A stretch of DNA of 64,000 nt. Origin: Pseudomonas sp. LB-090624 (GTDB lineage: Bacteria > Pseudomonadota > Gammaproteobacteria > Pseudomonadales > Pseudomonadaceae). This document shows positions 63,524 through 64,000 of this stretch, in pieces (position 1 is the first letter of the stretch; each line of letters opens with the position of its first letter). The DNA is taken from NCBI RefSeq assembly GCF_003205205.1, contig NZ_QJRL01000011.1, positions 93,907-157,906 on the forward strand, written 5' to 3'. Both the position numbers and the translations under genes were made by a program. Under the pieces are notes generated by a model. The model was not told where the DNA came from. It saw only the letters and a program-made list of their open reading frames with translations, and did not search any database.

Positions 63524-64000
63524 GGCATGACGGAAGATTTGCGCTGCCAGTGAGATCGAGCGCCGCCCGCGCGGCGCATCGCGAGCTGCGCTCGCTCCTA
63601 CGTTTTTTTCTGGCCAGTCACGCCTGTGACAGGCGCGCGCGACCGCCTTGTTTTACGACGCGATATCGCGCCATGCGCCCAGGCGTACGCGCGCAAATCC
63701 CCCAGGAATAATTGGCCCGGAACAACCGTAGGAGCGAGCGCAGCTCGCGATGCGCCGCGCGGGCGGCGCTCGGTCTCCCAGACGACGCACCTCTACCGCC
63801 GTACCCTTACGAAGCCACACCGCATGGCATGAGGTTGTGGAATGGCCGGGTGTGTTTGGCTTGGGTTTTAGGGTGTGGCAGAAATCGAGCGCCGCCCGCG
63901 CGGCGCATCGCGAGCTGCGCTCGCTCCTACGTTTTTTTCTGGCCAGTCACGCCTGTGACAGGCGCGCGCGACCGCCTTGTTTTACGACGCGATATCGCGC
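63524..64000. repeat. Repeat-dense, gene-free tail
   Basis: Holds a 117-base segment present twice, identical by eye, at 63555-63671 and 63884-64000 (spacing 329), and an inverted copy of its first 46 bases at 63727-63772, beginning with the GTAGGAGCGAGCG head typical of Pseudomonas REPs. Each long copy ends in a 12-base perfect palindrome, CGCGATATCGCG. The second copy is cut by the window edge. Confidence 0.8.

Noticed and set aside
63626..63832. 68-codon frame in the repeat-rich tail
   Set aside because: It consists of REP palindromes and has no ribosome site or protein character.

Overview
The window is chromosomal DNA of a fluorescent Pseudomonas of the P. putida group. The evidence is the high-GC coding sequence, the Pseudomonas gene order (queA-tgt-yajC-secD-secF, iscRSUA-hscBA-fdx-iscX, cyoABCDE, hmp/norR), the REP-type palindromes between genes, and a giant LapF-type biofilm adhesin with its own type I secretion genes. 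I could run no search; family calls rest on motifs, lengths and context visible here.

Layout. 1-5.4 kb: the ISC iron-sulfur operon on the minus strand, entering the window mid-iscX, with a clear sigma70 promoter and two IscR-type sites before iscR. 5.5-8.1 kb: cysE, trmJ, and divergent suhB. 8.1-14.3 kb: a glycine-zipper envelope protein, then the queA-tgt-yajC-secD-secF run. 14.3-17.65 kb: tRNA-Leu(CAA) followed by a scarred, partly AT-rich accessory patch. It holds a frameshifted membrane-protein gene cut by an IS66 transposase remnant, an acetyltransferase, a decayed ORF, an exported SMP-30-like protein and a tRNA 3'-end relic with its own terminator. 17.8-20.2 kb: a trypsin-like lipoprotein protease, an acetyltransferase and a bestrophin-type channel. 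20.2-25.7 kb: a phosphonate-type ABC importer (two permeases, ATPase, binding protein) divergent from selD-selU. 25.8-31.6 kb: an LprI-like protein, a membrane protein, a sigma/anti-sigma/TonB-receptor iron-uptake module with a possible Fur site, and a RimJ-type acetyltransferase. 31.8-35 kb: a 152-bp MITE, a YkgJ-type cysteine-cluster protein, an orphan lipase-like protein and alaC. 35.2-40.1 kb: the cyo cytochrome bo3 operon with a perfect ANR/FNR box far upstream of cyoA. 40.6-44.4 kb: dsbB, then the divergent nitric-oxide pair hmp/norR. 44.6-63.5 kb: a 4680-residue adhesin followed by a TolC-type porin, a type I ABC transporter and an HlyD-type adaptor. 63.5-64 kb: a repeat-dense tail with no gene.

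How they work together. Housekeeping blocks (Fe-S assembly, queuosine modification, Sec translocation, selenouridine, aerobic oxidase) alternate with adaptive modules (NO detoxification, siderophore signalling, biofilm adhesion). The most striking locus is the adhesin. It has 45 tandem Ig-like repeats of about 85 residues, and near the N terminus a five-repeat block of about 430 residues occurs three times in tandem, which points to recent unequal recombination and allelic length change.
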